From contig JAEYRZ010000072.1 in assembly GCA_023435265.1 (NCBI GenBank), positions 1 to 17,352 of the forward strand: a stretch of 17,352 bases of DNA, read 5' to 3'. Position numbers and translations under genes: made by a program. The notes beneath the pieces are model-generated. The model was not told the DNA's origin and made no database searches. It was given only the letters and a program-made list of their open reading frames with translations. This document shows, one piece after another, positions 14,528 to 17,352 of this stretch; position 1 is the stretch's first letter, and each line of letters opens with the position of its first letter. Origin of the DNA: Pseudomonadota bacterium (GTDB taxonomy: Bacteria; Desulfobacterota; Desulfobacteria; Desulfobacterales; Desulfosarcinaceae).

Positions 14528-14555
14528 GGGCGGCGGGCGCATGCACCTGCCGCCC
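14528..14555. terminator. GC-rich hairpin between convergent genes (bidirectional terminator candidate)
   Basis: GGGCGGC (14528-14534) and GCCGCCC (14549-14555) are exact complements. The stem extends through a G-T wobble and two further G-C pairs to about 10 pairs with an 8-base loop. It begins directly after the LuxR-regulator stop and ends 10 bases before the end of the convergent ATPase gene. No T-run follows on either strand, so termination would be non-canonical or Rho-assisted. Confidence 0.45.
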
Positions 14556-14565
14556 GGCACCCGAT

Positions 14566-15267
14566 TCAAGCCGCCTGGCAGACCTCTGCGCCACCTCGAT
14601 CCCCGATGAGCCGTCCGTCGCGCAACGCGATCGTACGTTGCGCATAGGCCGCACAGCCACGGCTGTGGGTTACCATGACGACCGTGCCGCCGCCGCTGTG
14701 CAGCCTGCCCAGCAGTTCCATCACCTCACCGGTATTGCGAGAGTCCAGATTGCCTGTAGGCTCGTCGGCCAACAGAATCGGCGGATGGTTTACGATCGCA
14801 CGGGCGACCGCGGCGCGCTCCTTTTCTCCGCCGGACAAATGGGTCGGCAGTCGCCGCTCCTTATCCGCCAAACCAACGGCGGACAAGGCCTCGCGTGCCA
14901 TATCCTGTTTCCGGGCACGCGGCAGCGGCAGAGTCACCAGCGGCAGCATGACATTCTCCAGGACCGTCAGATACGGCATCAGATGAAAACTCTGAAAGAT
15001 GAAACCGAGGTACTCCCGCCGGAAATCGGCCCGCTGCTCCACATCCAGGCCATAGATGTCGATGTCATCCACAAAATAGCGGCCGCTGTTCGGTGTGTTC
15101 ATCGCCCCCAGCACCGAAAGCAAAGTCGATTTGCCGGAGCCGGATTCACCCATCACGGCGACAAATTCACCCCGTGCGATGTGAAACGCGATCCCATCGA
15201 GCGCCTTCACCGCCGCATCACCGGCACCATACGTTTTTACGATATTTTCAACTCGCATCAAACTCAT
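14566..15267 (-). CDS. ABC transporter ATP-binding protein (MacB/LolD/FtsE-like)
   Basis: The 233-residue ATPase has Walker A GESGSGKST (40-48), the Q-loop in FIFQSFHLMPYLTVLENV (Q92), the signature LSGGEKERAAVARA (144-157), Walker B ILLADEPTGNLD (164-175) and the H-loop THSRG (H201). NLDSRNT and FQSFHL are typical of the MacB/LolD branch that partners FtsX-fold permeases. The signature reads GGEKER instead of the usual GGQQQR, a small variant. The start is ATG 15267 with AGGAG 8 bases upstream; a GTG at 15276 is 2 bases after the permease stop and is the alternative. It is the third gene of the DUF2318-permease-ATPase operon and would energise that permease at the inner face of the cytoplasmic membrane. 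Confidence 0.93.
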   Translation of the reverse strand: MSLMRVENIVKTYGAGDAAVKALDGIAFHIARGEFVAVMGESGSGKSTLLSVLGAMNTPNSGRYFVDDIDIYGLDVEQRADFRREYLGFIFQSFHLMPYLTVLENVMLPLVTLPLPRARKQDMAREALSAVGLADKERRLPTHLSGGEKERAAVARAIVNHPPILLADEPTGNLDSRNTGEVMELLGRLHSGGGTVVMVTHSRGCAAYAQRTIALRDGRLIGDRGGAEVCQAA

Positions 15268-15278
15268 CGCATTCACTC

Positions 15279-16436
15279 CTAAAAGGTCGAAAGTGCCTGA
15301 TTGGGATCGAGCCTGGCCGCCACGGCGGCAGGATAAGCGCTCGCAGCGAGGCCCACGCCCAGCGCCAGAAATACAGCCGTGAAGGCCAGCCGGGGATCGA
15401 ACAAAACCGCACTGGAGACATGGGCGTGCGACAGGTGCAGTCCGATCCAGACAGCGCCGATGCCGCTCAGCAATCCGCCCACGCCGGCGAGGCAGCTCAG
15501 CAGGCCGGCTTCAACGAAGATGATCTGCATCACCTGCCGCCTGCGCAAACCGATCGCGCGGAGTATCCCGATTTCCTTGGTGCGTTCCTTGACGCTTCCC
15601 AGAAAAGTGACCAGCACCACCAGGCCGCCGATTAATACGACCACCAGGGAGAGGCCGAACGAAAGCCGCTGGAAATGCGCCAGCGTTTCCATACGGCTTT
15701 TGACGACCTGCTGGATGGCCATGACGTTGGCCTGCGGCAGTTTTTCCGCGATCTGGCGGACCATTTCCTCGATCGGGCAGGCGGTGCACAAGGCGGCCAC
15801 CTCTACCAGGGAAATTTCACCCGGTTTATTCAAAACCGACTGGGCGGTCGACAGCGTGGAGAGGAGGAGTTGGTCGTCCTGGGACCCGGTGGGCGCCAAC
15901 ACGCCACTGACCTGCATGCGGCGGCCGCCGACGCTGATTGCCTGGTCCGGCGTCAGGCCGAGCAGCCGAGCGGCTTCGGACCCCGCCAGAATCTGGTTTT
16001 CAAGGGGAGCCCGGCCCTGGATGTTCCACCATGGTTTGAGGATGGGGACCACACCGAAATCGATTCCGGACAGCAGTACATCGGTTTGCGCCACGCGGAT
16101 TTTACCCAGCACCACCGGTCCCACGGCGGCGATGTTGGCCGCGTTCGGAATGCGGCCGATTGCTTCGAGATCGCTCTCGCGCAGCGGCTGCATCTCAAAG
16201 GAGACACCGCCCAGGGCCATGCCGCCATAACTCAGGTTAAGATTTTCAGTGTGCGGCGTGATCAGGATATTGGCGCCGAACTTCTCCAGTTTATGGTTGA
16301 TATCTTCGGTCATGGCCGCAGTGAAGGTGATCACGGCAACAACGGTGGCGATCCCGATCAACAATCCGGCGAGGACGAAAGCCGCCTTTACTTTGCGGCG
16401 CAGCAGACTTTTTACGGCGATGTCGTTGATGCGCAT
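15279..16436 (-). CDS. FtsX/MacB-type ABC permease
   Basis: The 385-residue permease has the MacB plan. An N-terminal helix (about 18-40, after SLLRRKVKAAF) is followed by a large extracytoplasmic domain (about 45-255). Three helices at about 258-280, 305-333 and 350-373 then form the FtsX fold, with GSVKERTKEIGILRAIGLRRRQVMQIIFVEA (split: KEIGILRAIG at 288-297) as the characteristic coupling segment and YPAAVAARLDPNQAL at the C-terminus. The extracytoplasmic domain contains C217-T-A-C220, an unusual CxxC for this fold. ATG 16436 follows the DUF2318 stop by 2 bases and has GGGAG 7 bases upstream. Association with DUF2318 links it to the iron-uptake-type loci near Campylobacter p19; a metal or redox role is inferred, not shown. 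Confidence 0.9.
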   Translation of the reverse strand: MRINDIAVKSLLRRKVKAAFVLAGLLIGIATVVAVITFTAAMTEDINHKLEKFGANILITPHTENLNLSYGGMALGGVSFEMQPLRESDLEAIGRIPNAANIAAVGPVVLGKIRVAQTDVLLSGIDFGVVPILKPWWNIQGRAPLENQILAGSEAARLLGLTPDQAISVGGRRMQVSGVLAPTGSQDDQLLLSTLSTAQSVLNKPGEISLVEVAALCTACPIEEMVRQIAEKLPQANVMAIQQVVKSRMETLAHFQRLSFGLSLVVVLIGGLVVLVTFLGSVKERTKEIGILRAIGLRRRQVMQIIFVEAGLLSCLAGVGGLLSGIGAVWIGLHLSHAHVSSAVLFDPRLAFTAVFLALGVGLAASAYPAAVAARLDPNQALSTF

Positions 16437-16438
16437 GG

Positions 16439-16972
16439 CTACGCTCCCCCCTTGAAATCGAAATAGCGGCGCCCCTGTTCGATATCGGCGATATTCAGCA
16501 CCAGGCGCCCCTCCTGAAGCGAGCGTGTCAGCGGCGCTGGATTGCAGCCTCCCGAAACTTCATTGACTTGAGCCGAGGCAAAGCGGCGGTTGCAGTTGCG
16601 GCACACCATTTCATCGCCCTGTTGGACATAGCCTCTGCCTGCCGGCCAGCAGACGTCGCAGGCATCGAACGCCGCCCGCAGAACGCCGTCCGCGCTCCTG
16701 AGGATGAAATAGCGGATGGTGAGACCCGCGCTGCGGTGTTCGAAAAATTGCGCGCGGCCGTCGGCAAATTGTTCCACCGGAAAGCTGACCATGGCGGCCG
16801 GCGAAGAAACGGGTTCGGCCGTGCGCGCCGTGGAGCCGGCGGTGCCGGTCAGATAAAAAGCGACGGCCACGGCAGCCGCTGCTGTCGCCGCGATCAGGGC
16901 GCACATGAGTAAGGGGAAGGGGCGTCTGGGTTTTAATACTGCTTCTTTTTTGGTTTGGAATTGATGCTTCAT
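16439..16972 (-). CDS. DUF2318 (Fe-S-containing/metal-binding) membrane-anchored protein
   Basis: The 177-residue product has a basic N-terminus, one signal-anchor helix (about 20-41) and an extracytoplasmic domain. The domain contains FFEHRSAGLTIRYFILRSADG, then FDACDVCWPAGRGYVQQGDEMVCRNCNRRF (cysteines 105, 108, 124, 127), then VSGGCNPAPL (C143). This two-CxxC plus C pattern with GGCNPxPL is diagnostic of DUF2318, proteins found with Ftr1 permease and P19 in bacterial iron-acquisition loci (Campylobacter Cj1660 type). It is thought to bind metal or carry electrons, though its chemistry is not settled. Start ATG 16972 has GGAG 5 bases upstream. The permease begins 2 bases after its stop. No p19 or ftr1 gene lies within the 380 bases upstream. 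Confidence 0.88.
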   Translation of the reverse strand: MKHQFQTKKEAVLKPRRPFPLLMCALIAATAAAAVAVAFYLTGTAGSTARTAEPVSSPAAMVSFPVEQFADGRAQFFEHRSAGLTIRYFILRSADGVLRAAFDACDVCWPAGRGYVQQGDEMVCRNCNRRFASAQVNEVSGGCNPAPLTRSLQEGRLVLNIADIEQGRRYFDFKGGA

Positions 16973-17352
16973 TTCGACTCCATTTTATGAGCGGGGCCGT
17001 CCATCGAGGCCTGCTTTTGCAGATGCGTATGCGGCGCGAGTGCTTCCGCCGGCCGGTCGTACATGATTGGACCCGACAGGGTTGTTGAAAAACTTCGCCT
17101 CAAGCCGTGATTCTGTGGCGCGCGGCTTTAATAAATGAGGATCCCCTCGCGTTCAACGCGCAGGCATGCTCCGGAAACTCGAACGCGAAGTCCGAACCGG
17201 TTCTGCCGGACGTTGTGTGCGAAGGGTTCAGAGTTTTCAGAAAGAAATCAACACAGCAATGTCATGGTCTGGATATAGACCGGTATCCTGGATCGGGGGA
17301 GATCGTGTTGAAGGGGAAGGGGCGCGGCGTGGCGGGGCGACAACTTCGGAAA
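16973..17352. other. Right-edge intergenic region, 380 bases, no confident gene
   Basis: The minus strand should hold the promoter of the DUF2318 operon, but I could not identify convincing -35/-10 boxes or a Fur-like box. CTGCTTTTGCAG (17013-17024 approximately) is a small hairpin. GGGTTGTTGAAAAAC near 17088-17102 resembles ends I associate with insertion-sequence remnants. A plus-strand frame from ATG 17259 is open to the edge (about 31 codons, MSWSGYRPVSWIGGDR...), too short to judge. The minus-strand frames entering from the edge all stop within about 50 codons. Confidence 0.5.
17147..17203. repeat. Cluster of palindromes upstream of the DUF2318 operon
   Basis: CGCGTTCAACGCG (17148-17160) is a perfect palindrome with a single central base. 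TCGCGTTC (17147-17154) also pairs with GAACGCGA (17181-17188). GAACCGGTTC (17194-17203) is a perfect 10-base palindrome. Three overlapping dyads within 57 bases suggest a structured remnant or regulatory site; no family assignment is possible. Confidence 0.4.

Noticed and set aside
17259..17352. Partial plus-strand gene starting at ATG 17259
   Set aside because: Only about 31 codons before the edge, weak ribosome binding site and no recognisable similarity; left as a note in the intergenic entry.

Overview
The window is a chromosomal stretch that I estimate to be GC-rich. It looks like an anaerobic deltaproteobacterium (Desulfobacterota, perhaps the Desulfosarcina/Desulfobacteraceae side). 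This is inferred from the gene content: an indolepyruvate:ferredoxin oxidoreductase alpha subunit, an Fe-S Old-Yellow-Enzyme reductase, the DapL route to lysine, a GAF-GAF-PAS-LuxR regulator, and a DUF2318/FtsX/ATPase metal-transport set. No species is claimed. I see no rRNA, tRNA, CRISPR array, intact insertion sequence or prophage gene.

Layout from left to right. Positions 1-214 (minus) hold the first 71 codons of iorA, which runs off the edge. It is divergent from a 644-residue flavin/Fe-S ene-reductase (447-2381, plus). A minus-strand three-gene unit follows, read right to left: a MoaD/ThiS-like sulfur carrier (4416-4643), a ThiF/MoeB-like activating enzyme (3550-4413) and a roughly 10-TM membrane protein of unknown function (2401-3549). 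The junctions are essentially zero-gap, and a good sigma70-type promoter lies at 4680-4708. An AEC-family carrier (4789-5715, plus) overlaps the end of a convergent 71-residue four-cysteine protein (5710-5925, minus). Next come a sugar-nucleotide epimerase and an EamA/DMT permease, spaced by 4 bases (6060-7890, plus). A coiled-coil protein with a helix-turn-helix-like C-terminus follows (7905-8579, minus). Then there is a roughly 400-base AT-richer stretch with a hairpin and a doubtful ORF.

Positions 8988-12058 (minus) are a lysine-biosynthesis operon in the order lrp/asnC regulator, dapL, lysA-like decarboxylase. The promoter at 12083-12111 is flanked by two identical 9-base direct repeats whose starts are 31 bases apart, a candidate autoregulatory operator. 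A small two-TM protein (12167-12424, minus) lies upstream, divergent from a 639-residue GAF-GAF-PAS-coiled-coil-LuxR regulator (12608-14527, plus). The right end is a tight minus-strand operon (16972 down to 14566): a DUF2318 four-plus-one-cysteine membrane-anchored protein, a FtsX/MacB-type permease and its ATPase. This order resembles the core of the p19/Ftr1-linked iron uptake loci, but p19 and ftr1 are absent from the window. The last 380 bases carry palindromes and no convincing gene.

The best leads for something not well described are the sulfur-carrier/E1/10-TM membrane-protein unit at 2401-4643, whose membrane protein contains an internally repeated ExxN...WxY motif, and the stand-alone DUF2318-permease-ATPase unit whose permease carries an extracytoplasmic CxxC. 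The lrp operator architecture and the divergent motifs of the lysA-like decarboxylase are smaller but testable.
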